Assembly (NCBI GenBank): GCA_964640955.1
Contig: CAZXJI010000010.1
Location: forward strand, 62,001 to 126,000
Source: CAXXOK01 sp964640955
GTDB taxonomy: Bacteria; Bacillota; Clostridia; Christensenellales; Aristaeellaceae
DNA length: 64,000 bases
Direction of reading: 5' to 3'
The notes below the pieces were generated by a model. It was not told where the DNA came from. It did not search any database and worked only from the letters and a program-made list of their open reading frames with translations. Made by a program: the position numbers and the translations under genes. Numbering within the stretch: position 1 is the first letter of the stretch; the number at the start of each line of letters is the position of its first letter. Below are positions 16,449 through 24,108 of the stretch, piece after piece.

Positions 16449-17726
16449 TCACACGCAGTTCAGGCCCGCTTCCAGGTCGGCGATCAGGTCGTTCACGTCC
16501 TCCAGCCCGATGCTCAGGCGGATCAGCTCCGGCTTTACGCCCGCGGCCGCCAGCTGCCGCTCGTCCATCTGGCCGTGGGTGGTGCTCGCCGGGTGGATGA
16601 CCAGCGATTTGGCGTCGGCCACGTTGGCCAGGAGGCTGAACAGCTTGAGGCCGTCGATGAAGCGACGTCCGGCCTCCACGCCGCCTTTGATCCCGAAGCT
16701 CATAATGGCTCCGGCGCCGTTGGGCAGGTATTTCAGCTGCCGCTCGTGGTAGGGGTCGCCCGGCAGGGTAGGGTAGTGGACGTAGGCCACCTTGGGGTGC
16801 CCCGCCAGATACTCGGCCACGCGGCGCGCATTGTCGCAGTGTTTTTGGATGCGCAGGCTCAGCGTTTCCAGCCCTTGCAGGATCAGAAAGGCGCTCATGG
16901 GGCTCAGGCACGCGCCGAATTCGCGAATGATCTGCAGGCGCAGCCGGGTCGCCAGCGGCGCGGGCTGATCGGCGTAGACGGTGTTGCCGTTCTGCGCGTC
17001 CGGTTGGGTATAGGAGGGAAAGCGCCCGCTGTGGAAGTCGAACGTGCCCATGTCGACCACCGCGCCGCCGATGGTGGTGCCGTGGCCGCCCGCGTACTTG
17101 CTCAGGCTGTGGATGACGATATCCGCGCCGTACTTTTTGGCTTCGAAGATCGGCGGCATGCCGAAGGTGTTGTCCAGCACCAGCGGCAGCCCGTGGCGCA
17201 CGGCCACGGCCTTGACGGCGTCGAAGTCCGGTACGTTGATGTTGGGGTTGCAGATGGTTTCCAGATAGAGCAGCTTCGTGTTGGGGCGGATGGCCGCCTC
17301 CATGGCCGCCACGTCGTCCGGATCCACGAAGGTGGTCGTGATGCCCGCCACCTGGGGAAGCCGCGAGGCCAGCAGCGTCACCGTGCCGCCGTACAGCGTG
17401 CTGATCGCCACGATGTGGTCGCCCGTGTCGCAAAGGCCGAACACCGCCGCCGAAACCGCCGCCATACCGCTTGCGAACGCCACGCACGCCCTGCCGCCTT
17501 CCAGCGCGCACACCCGCTCCTCCAAAACCGTGACGGTCGGGTTTTCGATGCGGGTGTAGGTGTAGCCCTCCGCCGCGCCGGAAAAAACGTCCGCCGCCGC
17601 CTTGGCGTTGGGGTAGCAGTAGCTGGTGGTCTGGTAAATGGGCACCGCGCGGGAGAAGGTCTGCCTGTCCGGCGCCTGTCCCGCGTGCAGCTGCAGCGTT
17701 TCAAAGCCGTACTTTTCGTTTTCCAT
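16449..17726 (-). CDS. metY: O-acetylhomoserine sulfhydrylase
   Basis: 425-residue PLP enzyme of the Cys/Met metabolism family making homocysteine from O-acetylhomoserine and sulfide. Visible features: YTRIENPT, ASGMAAVSA, the phosphate-binding YGGT, and the PLP lysine in IHSLSKYAGGHG. Length (about 425-430) and the SLSKYAGGHG context separate it from cystathionine gamma-synthases of about 380 residues. It is first in the operon metY-metA-metF-metH, giving direct sulfhydrylation rather than transsulfuration. GGAG lies nine bases before the ATG. The preceding leader is unusual (17863-18052). Confidence 0.95.
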   Translation of the reverse strand: MENEKYGFETLQLHAGQAPDRQTFSRAVPIYQTTSYCYPNAKAAADVFSGAAEGYTYTRIENPTVTVLEERVCALEGGRACVAFASGMAAVSAAVFGLCDTGDHIVAISTLYGGTVTLLASRLPQVAGITTTFVDPDDVAAMEAAIRPNTKLLYLETICNPNINVPDFDAVKAVAVRHGLPLVLDNTFGMPPIFEAKKYGADIVIHSLSKYAGGHGTTIGGAVVDMGTFDFHSGRFPSYTQPDAQNGNTVYADQPAPLATRLRLQIIREFGACLSPMSAFLILQGLETLSLRIQKHCDNARRVAEYLAGHPKVAYVHYPTLPGDPYHERQLKYLPNGAGAIMSFGIKGGVEAGRRFIDGLKLFSLLANVADAKSLVIHPASTTHGQMDERQLAAAGVKPELIRLSIGLEDVNDLIADLEAGLNCV

Positions 17727-17862
17727 GCTCTATCGCTCCTTCGTCATTCGTCCAAAGCCCGATCCGCCCGGACCCGCCGCCGTTCGGGGGCCCCCGGGGG
17801 CCGGGTTGCCCGAATTCTATCCGTTCCGTTTGCCTGTGTGCGCCGCGCTTACTTTTCGACAG

Positions 17863-17894
17863 AAAAACAAGCCCGTCCCGTGGCGGGAGGGCTT
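17863..17894 (-). terminator. Intrinsic terminator within the met-operon leader
   Basis: On the minus strand AAGCCC-TCCCG pairs with CGGGA-C-GGGCTT (one bulged C, loop CCA) and is followed by GTTTTTC. It lies between the small leader ORF and metY, about 135 bp before the metY start, where an attenuator terminator is expected. Confidence 0.85.
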
Positions 17895-17926
17895 GCCTTT
17901 ACGCAATTTCGCGAACGCCAAAGCGT

Positions 17927-17989
17927 TCACCCACGACCGCTATCGGGGCGACGGACACACAGGCTCAACATTCGCATGCCCATGGTCAC
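17927..17989 (-). CDS. Met-rich leader peptide of the methionine operon
   Basis: A 20-codon ORF starting at GTG 17989, six bases after GAGGG, encodes MTMGMRMLSLC...RG and stops at 17927-17929. Methionine falls at positions 1, 3, 5 and 7 and cysteine at 11. An in-frame ATG at 17995 would add two residues but sits against the ribosome site. A strong promoter lies upstream and an intrinsic terminator 33 nt after the stop. A 6-bp hairpin (GAACGC/GCGTTC) covers the stop codon. The layout matches a ribosome-mediated attenuator sensing charged Met-tRNA. The peptide has no family I can name; expression is inferred. Confidence 0.6.
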   Translation of the reverse strand: MTMGMRMLSLCVRRPDSGRG

Positions 17990-18023
17990 GACCATCCCTC
18001 GCTTTCGGTGGTGGATTTGGGTT

Positions 18024-18052
18024 AGAATAGCAGATATTGAAGGGCTTGTCAA
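18024..18052 (-). promoter_or_regulatory. Promoter of the methionine operon
   Basis: TTGACA (18047-18052), a 17-bp spacer and TATTCT (18024-18029) on the minus strand. The transcript begins near 18017 and has a leader of about 290 nt before metY. The leader contains no S-box core and no T-box AGGGUGGNACC element. Confidence 0.85.
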
Positions 18053-18096
18053 GCGCGAAGGCTGTACTCGTTCTGTTTTCCGGGTTTTCCGCCCCG

Positions 18097-18921
18097 TTAC
18101 GCCGGGATGAACGTCATGACGATAACTCGGTAACTGTACACGATGATCGCGGAAAACAGAATGCTGTCCATGCGGTCCAGCATCCCGCCGTGGCCGGGGA
18201 ACAGCGTGCCGAAATCCTTGATGCCGCAGTGACGCTTGACCATGCTGGCAAACAGGTCGCCCATCTGCGCGGCCACGCCGCCCACGAAGCCCACCAGCAC
18301 GTTGGCCCACATCGGAGGGAAAGCCTCGGTGGGCAGGAAGCGGGCGAACAGGAAGCCCGTCAGCCACGCCAGAAACACGCTGCCGCAAAGCCCGCCGATC
18401 GCCCCGGCCACGGTTTTGTGCGGGCTGATCTGCGGACAGAGCTTTTTGCCGCCGATCCAGGTGCCCGTGAACAGCGCGAAGGTATCCCCGCCCACGGCGA
18501 TGGCGAACACCATGGTCAAAAGCATTGCCTGCATGCGGCGAAGCGGCGTATCCAGAATACCGAACAGGCACATGCCGGGCAGCACCAGCGTCAGCGTCGG
18601 CAGGATGCTCACCATCAGGTCGGTCAGGCTGGGCTTTTCCCGCCGCATGATCTGCAGAAGGATCACAAAGCTGATAATGGTCAGCGTCGGGATGATGACC
18701 ACCGAGCTGTAGTACATCATCAGCGGCACGCTGATCGCCAGCGCCGCGTAGCTCGTCCAGCACACGGGGTTTTCGCCGTGCTGTTTAAAGGCGCGCAGCT
18801 CTTCGTTGATGCACAGCGAAACGGCGATGAAAGCCGCCACGGCGAAAAACCATCCGCCCAGGTATAATAACACCGCCAGCGCAACCACGAGCAGCGACCC
18901 GGTTACGATTCTCTGCGCCAT
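18097..18921 (-). CDS. cdsA: Phosphatidate cytidylyltransferase
   Basis: 274-residue polytopic membrane enzyme making CDP-diacylglycerol from phosphatidate and CTP, the branch point of phospholipid synthesis. The C-terminal CDP-DAG synthase signature is present: GGDTFALFTG, QISPHKTVAGAIGG and the run GDLFASMVKRHCGIKDFG followed by GHGGMLDRMDS. About eight helices precede and surround it. It is last in the operon frr-unknown-uppS-cdsA, the usual uppS-cdsA order, 81 bp after uppS. A purine-rich AAGGAAGGG site precedes the ATG. Confidence 0.96.
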   Translation of the reverse strand: MAQRIVTGSLLVVALAVLLYLGGWFFAVAAFIAVSLCINEELRAFKQHGENPVCWTSYAALAISVPLMMYYSSVVIIPTLTIISFVILLQIMRREKPSLTDLMVSILPTLTLVLPGMCLFGILDTPLRRMQAMLLTMVFAIAVGGDTFALFTGTWIGGKKLCPQISPHKTVAGAIGGLCGSVFLAWLTGFLFARFLPTEAFPPMWANVLVGFVGGVAAQMGDLFASMVKRHCGIKDFGTLFPGHGGMLDRMDSILFSAIIVYSYRVIVMTFIPA

Positions 18922-19002
18922 GCCGTTCCCTTCCTTCGCGCGTCATGGAAAACCCGCCGGCCTTTCGCCGCCGCCGGGCGTTTATCCCGTTTCGCCGTCC
19001 CG

Positions 19003-19734
19003 TTACTCCTCGGCCCGTCCGCCGTAGCGGCGCGAACGGCCCTGGTACTCGGCAATGCAGGCGTGGTAATCCTCCAGGGTGAAATCCGGCCACAGTTTTT
19101 GGGGGAACACGAACTCGGCGTAGGCGCACTGCCACAAAAGAAAATTGCTCAGCCGCATTTCCCCGCTGGTGCGGATCAGCAGATCCACGTCCGGCAGGCC
19201 CGCGGTGTACAGGCGCTGCGCAACGGCGTCCTCGTCGATCGCCTCGGGCAAAAGCAGCCCGTCCGCCACCTCCTGCGCCAGGAGCCTCGCGGCCCGCGCA
19301 AGCTCGGCGCGGCTGCCGTAGTTGATGGCGATGTTCAGCTTGAGCCCCGTGTTTTCAAACGTGCGGGTCTCCGCGTCGATCAGCGCGGCGCGCTGCTCGG
19401 GCGGGAGCGCGTCCTTCTCTCCCAGAATCAGGATGCGAACGTTTTTCTCGTCCAGTTCGTCTATTTCGCTTGCAAAAAACTCCAAAAGGAGCCCCATCAG
19501 CGCGTCCACCTCGGTTTTGGAGCGGCTCCAGTTCTCGGTGGAAAAAGCGTACAGCGACAGCGCCTGAATGCCGATGTCGCTGGAATTTCGAATAATCTCG
19601 CGCAGTGCCTCGGTGCCCGCGCGGTGCCCCAGGGCGATCTTCAGCTTATTCTTCTTCGCCCAGCGCCCGTTGCCGTCCATAATGATGCCGACGTGGCGGG
19701 GCAGGCGATCCGGATCAAACGATACGGCGGCCAT
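19003..19734 (-). CDS. uppS: Undecaprenyl diphosphate synthase (cis-prenyltransferase)
   Basis: 243-residue soluble enzyme elongating farnesyl diphosphate with isopentenyl units to C55-PP, the carrier for peptidoglycan and wall polymers. Motifs: HVGIIMDGNGRWAK (catalytic Asp), GHRAG, YAFSTENW, and DLLIRTSGEMRLSNFL with the conserved C-terminal RTSGE and R-L-SNFLLWQ. I placed the start at ATG 19734, nine bases after GGAGG, six codons inside the longest frame. It sits between the unknown 122-residue gene and cdsA. Confidence 0.97.
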   Translation of the reverse strand: MAAVSFDPDRLPRHVGIIMDGNGRWAKKNKLKIALGHRAGTEALREIIRNSSDIGIQALSLYAFSTENWSRSKTEVDALMGLLLEFFASEIDELDEKNVRILILGEKDALPPEQRAALIDAETRTFENTGLKLNIAINYGSRAELARAARLLAQEVADGLLLPEAIDEDAVAQRLYTAGLPDVDLLIRTSGEMRLSNFLLWQCAYAEFVFPQKLWPDFTLEDYHACIAEYQGRSRRYGGRAEE

Positions 19735-19788
19735 GCTGCGATTCCTCCCCATCTGGTCGTGTTCGGCTTTCCCGTCGATTAAGCGCGC

Positions 19789-20157
19789 TCAGCCGGGTCC
19801 GTCGCAGGGGTCGCGCCTGGGCTCGCCCACATGGAAGCGCGCCACAATCAATTGCCGTCCGTCGTCGCGCACGGCGACCACGCGGCTCTCCACCAGCACC
19901 CCGTTGTCCAGCGCCGGATCGGTGAGGGGATTAAAAGGCGCTTCCTCCCCGTCGTCGCCCACGGCGAACTGGGAGGCGACCCCTTCCAGCGCGCTTACGC
20001 GCTTAGGCTTACCCGGTTCGCAGATTGGCGTCAGCCGGTCGTCCATCGGCGGCGCGCCGGTCAGGGTAACGCGCACGTCGGTAATGCCGTAGCCGGCCAG
20101 CACCGCCAGCGCGGTTTTCGCGCTCAGCCCCAGCAGATGATCAAACGTTTTTTTCAT
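19789..20157 (-). CDS. Conserved-looking protein of unknown function between frr and uppS
   Basis: 122 residues, no signal peptide or membrane helix. The N-terminal half contains AGYGITDVRVTLTGAPPMDD followed by RLTPICEPGKPKRV; the C-terminal half is a probable small beta domain ending VLVESRVVAVRDDGRQLIVARF. I do not recognise the family. It has a ribosome site (GGGGAG) and sits in an essential translation/lipid operon: 94 bp after frr and 54 bp before uppS, where most Bacillota have nothing. Codon usage matches its neighbours, so it is a real gene rather than a chance frame. Confidence 0.7.
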   Translation of the reverse strand: MKKTFDHLLGLSAKTALAVLAGYGITDVRVTLTGAPPMDDRLTPICEPGKPKRVSALEGVASQFAVGDDGEEAPFNPLTDPALDNGVLVESRVVAVRDDGRQLIVARFHVGEPRRDPCDGPG

Positions 20158-20251
20158 GGCTGCTCCCCGGCCGATACGAACGGTCGGCCGACCGTCTGTC
20201 CTGAGGAAGGATGCAACCTTTCCCCGCCCGGAGGTGAAAAGGAAGCCGTTC

Positions 20252-20809
20252 TCAGACCTCCATAATCTCCTTTTCCTTCTTGGCGGCCAGCTCGTCGACG
20301 CCCTTCACGGCCTCGTCGGTCGCTTCCTGCATCTTCTTTTCCGCCTTGGTCTGGTCGTCCTCGGTGATCTTGCTGTCTTTTTGCAGCTTCTTGATGTGTT
20401 CCATCGCGTCCCTGCGGATGGAGCGGATGGCGATCTTCGCCTCCTCGGCGGATTTGTGCACCAGCTTGGTCAGATCCTTGCGGCGCTCCTCGGTCAGCTC
20501 CGGAATCACCAGCCGGATCACCTTGCCGTCGTTGGAGGGGTTCAGCCCCAGGTCGCTTTTCAGAATCGCCTTTTCCACCAGCGGCAGCGCCTTCTGATCC
20601 CAGACGTTCACCAGCAGCATCCGCGGCTCGGGAGAGGTCACGTTGCCCATCTGAGGCAGGGGGGTCGGGGTGCCGTAATAATCGACCATCACGCGGTCCA
20701 GCAAGCGCGGGTTGGCCCGCCCGGCGCGGATGGAGCGAAGTTCTTCCTGAAAAACGCTCGTCGTTTTCTGCATTTTCTCCTTCGCCGTATCGATAACTTC
20801 CTGATACAT
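20252..20809 (-). CDS. frr: Ribosome recycling factor
   Basis: 185-residue factor that, with EF-G, splits the post-termination ribosome. It matches the tRNA-mimic three-helix-bundle family end to end: ELRSIRAGRANPRLLDRV, YYGTPTPLPQMGNV and the C-terminal helix ending KEKEIMEV. The ribosome site AAAGGTGGG precedes the ATG. It heads the operon frr-unknown-uppS-cdsA. pyrH, normally just upstream of frr, is at 33121 on the other side of the origin, so the classical cluster is split. Confidence 0.97.
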   Translation of the reverse strand: MYQEVIDTAKEKMQKTTSVFQEELRSIRAGRANPRLLDRVMVDYYGTPTPLPQMGNVTSPEPRMLLVNVWDQKALPLVEKAILKSDLGLNPSNDGKVIRLVIPELTEERRKDLTKLVHKSAEEAKIAIRSIRRDAMEHIKKLQKDSKITEDDQTKAEKKMQEATDEAVKGVDELAAKKEKEIMEV

Positions 20810-20855
20810 CGGAATCCCACCTTTCCTGATCTAGAAACACGTTTTGCTGCTGAAT

Positions 20856-20884
20856 ATTGTAACGAATTTCGAACGAAAACGCAA
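20856..20884 (-). promoter_or_regulatory. Promoter of the frr operon
   Basis: TTGCGT (20879-20884), a 17-bp spacer and TACAAT (20856-20861), about 45 bp before frr. Confidence 0.65.
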
Positions 20885-20899
20885 GCGCCGCGCGCCCCG

Positions 20900-21604
20900 C
20901 TACTCCCCCAGCAACAGCGCCGCGGCCGCCTCCAGCGTGGGGAGGACGTACGTCGCCGCGCTGCCTTCGGGCGCGGGCGCGCCGTCCGTAAACAGGATGC
21001 TGTCCACCCCGGCGTTCACGGCCGCGCCGATGTCCGCCGTCTCGCTGTCGCCCAGGAGCACCGCGCGGCCTTTGTCGGCGACCCTGGCCCGGCGCATGGC
21101 CTCGAACACCATGAAGGGGTCGGGCTTGAAGTGTTTAAGCTCCTCGCTGATGAGCAGGTCGGCGAAGTACGGGCGCAGTTCGCTGTTTTCAAAGCGGCTG
21201 CGCTGCACCCGGGCGATGCCGTTGGTAACCAGGTATACGGGCATGCGCGCCGAAACGCGCTTTAAAAATGCCTCGGCGCCGCGCATGGGGATGTGCTGAC
21301 GCCCAAGCTCGCATACGAAGCGTTCTGCCAGTTTTTCCGGCGCCGCGCCGCCAACCGGCGCCCCCGTCGTGGAAAGCTCGGTGAGAAAATCCGAAAACCG
21401 TTCCACCTTCAGCCTTTCCTGCGTGGTTTCCCCGCGTTCCAGCCGCTTCCAGTGGCTTAGGTTCACCCGGCTGTAAAGCGCCGTGATCTCGTCGTTCACC
21501 GGCAGCCCGAAGGCGGACAGCGTGGCGTTGAGGGCGACGCGCTCCCCCGCGTGGAAATCGAACAGGGTTCCGTCCGCGTCGGCCAGCAAAACGTCGTAAC
21601 GCAT
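20900..21604 (-). CDS. yjjG: HAD-superfamily hydrolase, YjjG-type pyrimidine nucleotidase
   Basis: 234-residue cytoplasmic phosphatase. HAD motif I is DADGTLFDF (D9 and D11), motif II is VTNG, motif III lysine is in HFKPDPF, and motif IV is LLGDSETADIGAA. The cap region and the LLADADGTLFDF start fit the YjjG family, which hydrolyses noncanonical pyrimidine nucleoside monophosphates and thereby protects DNA from damaged bases. The ATG is preceded by GGAGG. It is monocistronic with its own promoter at 21653-21681. Confidence 0.85.
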   Translation of the reverse strand: MRYDVLLADADGTLFDFHAGERVALNATLSAFGLPVNDEITALYSRVNLSHWKRLERGETTQERLKVERFSDFLTELSTTGAPVGGAAPEKLAERFVCELGRQHIPMRGAEAFLKRVSARMPVYLVTNGIARVQRSRFENSELRPYFADLLISEELKHFKPDPFMVFEAMRRARVADKGRAVLLGDSETADIGAAVNAGVDSILFTDGAPAPEGSAATYVLPTLEAAAALLLGE

Positions 21605-21652
21605 CTCTCCGCCTCCCGATAGAGTCGCTTCCCATGGAATCGGTCACGGCCC

Positions 21653-21681
21653 ATCTTACCATAGTCGGCGGCGGTTGTAAA
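21653..21681 (-). promoter_or_regulatory. Promoter of the YjjG-type gene
   Basis: TTTACA (21676-21681), a 17-bp spacer and TAAGAT (21653-21658) on the minus strand. Confidence 0.65.
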
Positions 21682-21716
21682 CGAACGCGGGCGCGCCTTC
21701 CCGCCCCGCCGGGCCG

Positions 21717-22484
21717 TTATTCCTCCGTTTGCGGAGCCGTTTCTTCCACGGTCAGGAATTTGGTCATCACAAACCCGCGGTAACCCTTCACTTCGATCTC
21801 CGTCCAGGTCTCGCCCGCCGTAATCACCGCGATCGGCGTGCCGGTTTTGTATTCGCCGATCTTGCGGCTGTCGCGGTCGCCTTCCAGCCGGACGTTGACG
21901 GTCGTTTTGCCGGTGGCGCGGCCGTTGAAGCTGAGCACGCCGGTCGCCGCGTCCGTCTCCATCGGCGCGTAGAAGTGCAGGCAATCCGTGCGGACGTACC
22001 CTTCCTTGCCGTCGTAGTCGATCTTGGTGTAGTCCCCGGCCAGCGTCAGCACCGCGACGATCCGGCCGGCCTGGCAGTCCTTGATGAAATCGCTTTTTTC
22101 CGAGGCGCGCTCCCTCAGCGCCACCTTGCCGGTCTTGGGCGCCCAGATCACCGCCAGCGCGTACTCTCGGGATACGTTTCCCAGGGTCAGTCCGGCTGTT
22201 TTCACCGTTTCGGGCCCGTTTTCCCCGTTGATCGTCGAATAGGCCGTGCCCAGCTCGACGATGGCTTCCAGGTCGGTTTCCTTCGCCTCGTCCACGGACG
22301 CCGCCAACGCGTCCAGCGAGGAGGGGGCGACGGTCGGCGTTGCCGTTGCTCCGGCGGTTTCGGTCGTTTCCGTCGTTTCGGCAGTTTCCGTAGTGTCGGT
22401 CGTTTCGGCCGTCGCGGCCCCCACGATGAGGAACAGCGCAAGAAAAACGCAGGCGGCAAATCGGAACAGGTTTCTTGTTTTCAT
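21717..22484 (-). CDS. Secreted protein with two bacterial SH3 domains
   Basis: 255 residues. A signal peptide (NLFRFAACVFLALFLIVGAATA) is followed by a low-complexity TET/TTETAE segment, a helical stretch (about 65-95) and two SH3b-type domains at about 105-165 (KVALRERASEKSDFI...DGKEGYVRTDCL) and 180-245 (TTVNVRLEGDRDSRKIGEY...KGYRGFVMTKFL). Such domains bind wall peptides or glycans; no catalytic domain is attached. The start at 22484 has AAGGAGG ten bases upstream. It is monocistronic with a strong promoter at 22542-22570. Confidence 0.85.
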   Translation of the reverse strand: MKTRNLFRFAACVFLALFLIVGAATAETTDTTETAETTETTETAGATATPTVAPSSLDALAASVDEAKETDLEAIVELGTAYSTINGENGPETVKTAGLTLGNVSREYALAVIWAPKTGKVALRERASEKSDFIKDCQAGRIVAVLTLAGDYTKIDYDGKEGYVRTDCLHFYAPMETDAATGVLSFNGRATGKTTVNVRLEGDRDSRKIGEYKTGTPIAVITAGETWTEIEVKGYRGFVMTKFLTVEETAPQTEE

Positions 22485-22541
22485 ACAACTGCATCCTCCT
22501 TGTGACGTTTTTCCTTCTTGTAACACTTCCATGTATCCTGA

Positions 22542-22570
22542 ATGATAGGCCGTTTGCGCGCGTCTGTCAA
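22542..22570 (-). promoter_or_regulatory. Promoter of the SH3-domain gene
   Basis: TTGACA (22565-22570), a 17-bp spacer and TATCAT (22542-22547), 58 bp before the start codon. Confidence 0.8.
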
Positions 22571-22597
22571 TGAAGCTTCGGCCCTTGCGGGAACGCG

Positions 22598-22645
22598 CGC
22601 CAAAAAAGGGACGGCGGGCCAAAGCCCGCCGTCCCTTTTTTGGCG
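22598..22645 (-). terminator. pfkA terminator
   Basis: CGCCAAAAAAGGGACGGCGGGC pairs with its perfect complement across a CAAA loop, an exceptionally long stem ending in T6. It lies 11 bp past the pfkA stop. Confidence 0.95.
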
Positions 22646-22656
22646 TTCCGGACGTC

Positions 22657-23736
22657 TTAGAGCGCGTTGATCATATGGTACAGATCCTCGTCGAAAAATT
22701 TCTTGTTGTTTTCGTCCAGCGCGTCCGCAAAGGGCGTGTAGTACACCCGGCCGTCGCGCACGCCGATGGCGAAGCCCTGCTTGAACACCTCTTCGCGCTG
22801 GCAGGAGGTGAGCAGCTCCACGGCCATGCGGCCGGCCTCGAATGCGAAAGCGCTGTCGTACGCCGTGGGGATCGCGCCGCGCTGGGTGTAGCCGATGACG
22901 GTCGCACGGGCTTCGGTGTTGCACAAAAGCTTTAGCGTCAGCGCCAGGCGCTCGGCGTTGAGCGTATCGTCGGCGTGGATCACGCGGCCGCTGTCGGCGA
23001 TTACCTTGCGCCAGTCGAAGGGCTTCATTTTGTGCCAGCAATGCTCGCTGATGATCAGCGTCGCGCGGGTGTTGCCCTTGCTGATGAGGAACTTCAGCCG
23101 GTCGGCGATCACTTCCATGTCCCACTCCATTTCGGGGACGATCACCATTTCCGCGCCGGTGGCGAGGGTGGTGCGCATGGCGATATCGCCGCAGTTGCGG
23201 CCCATGACCTGCACCACGGCGGGACGGTCGTGGCTGCGGCTGGTGGCGCGGATGGAGCGCACCGCGTCCACGCACACGTTGACGGCCGTATCGTACCCGA
23301 GAGTCGCCTCGGTGTAGCTCAAATCGTTGTCGATCGTTCCGGGAATGCCGATGCAGGGCACGCCGAGCTTGCACAGTTCCAGCGCGCCATGGTAGCTGCC
23401 GTCCCCGCCGATCACCACCAGCGCCTGTATGCCCTGCCTGAGCAGGTCCTCGGCGGCCTTTTTGCGCACCTCGGGCTGCAGAAAGGGCAGGCAGCGCGCG
23501 GTACGCAGGTACGTGCCGCGCATGTCCATAATATCCAATACCGTTTCGGGATCCAGATATTCGATATCGTCCTCCGGGTTATCGCTCAAACCCAGCAGGC
23601 CGTTATAACCGCGTTTGATGCCCATCAGCTGCAGCCCTTTTTGCGCGGCGCAGCGCGCCACGCTCACGACGGCCGCGTTCATGCCGGGGCTGTCCCCGCC
23701 GCTGGTCAGAATCCCGATCCGCTTGATCGTCTCCAT
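22657..23736 (-). CDS. pfkA: ATP-dependent 6-phosphofructokinase
   Basis: 359-residue glycolytic kinase. Signatures: GILTSGGDSPGMNAAV, the ATP-site GGDGSYHGA (Gly at the position where PPi-dependent enzymes have Asp), the catalytic PGTIDND and the substrate motif MGRNCGDIA. It is about 40 residues longer than the 320-residue E. coli or Bacillus enzyme, the extra length lying mainly towards the C terminus. The start is ATG 23736 after GGGGAG; the frame stays open 59 codons further without support. It has its own promoter (23832-23860) and terminator. Confidence 0.96.
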   Translation of the reverse strand: METIKRIGILTSGGDSPGMNAAVVSVARCAAQKGLQLMGIKRGYNGLLGLSDNPEDDIEYLDPETVLDIMDMRGTYLRTARCLPFLQPEVRKKAAEDLLRQGIQALVVIGGDGSYHGALELCKLGVPCIGIPGTIDNDLSYTEATLGYDTAVNVCVDAVRSIRATSRSHDRPAVVQVMGRNCGDIAMRTTLATGAEMVIVPEMEWDMEVIADRLKFLISKGNTRATLIISEHCWHKMKPFDWRKVIADSGRVIHADDTLNAERLALTLKLLCNTEARATVIGYTQRGAIPTAYDSAFAFEAGRMAVELLTSCQREEVFKQGFAIGVRDGRVYYTPFADALDENNKKFFDEDLYHMINAL

Positions 23737-23831
23737 GCCTGATAACTCTCCCCGTCGCACGCGTCGTATCGATGCGCCGTATCCGCCGCGTATCTTCTTC
23801 GAATCGCCTAGAAAACGGCGTTCCAATGGGA

Positions 23832-23860
23832 AGTATAGCATAGCGGCAAACCGATGGCAA
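23832..23860 (-). promoter_or_regulatory. pfkA promoter
   Basis: TTGCCA (23855-23860), a 17-bp spacer and TATACT (23832-23837), about 95 bp before the start. Confidence 0.75.
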
Positions 23861-23971
23861 GAATGAAATAGGTTTCGTTCGCGCCGTTTCATCCATATCG
23901 GCGCTCCGCTCATTCCCGGGGGCGCGCCCCGCCGGGAGGCTTTTGTAACAAGCGAGGCTCTCGAAAGGGTT

Positions 23972-24000
23972 TTGACAGACGGTGACTAATATTGTATCTT
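23972..24000 (+). promoter_or_regulatory. Promoter of the LCP gene
   Basis: TTGACA (23972-23977), a 17-bp spacer and TATCTT (23995-24000). The intergenic region 23737-24108 therefore holds divergent promoters for pfkA and the LCP gene; nothing else is evident in it. Confidence 0.75.
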
Positions 24001-24108
24001 GTATCTGATCGTGTTCGGCCCGTTTTTCGCCGCTTTCTTCCGTCCCGGCCTCGCCTTCGCGCGCGGGTCCCGCGGCCTGCGCATACGGCCTTTTTGGAGG
24101 TGTCTCCC

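Noticed and set aside
14474..18020. Cobalamin riboswitch or S-box for the metH operon
   Set aside because: I looked for the B12-box and for the SAM-I core (GATGA...GGCAACC) upstream of metY and inside the operon; neither is present. Only metK has an S-box.
17927..18020. T-box leader upstream of metY
   Set aside because: No AGGGUGGNACCGCG-like antiterminator element and no specifier-loop architecture are present.
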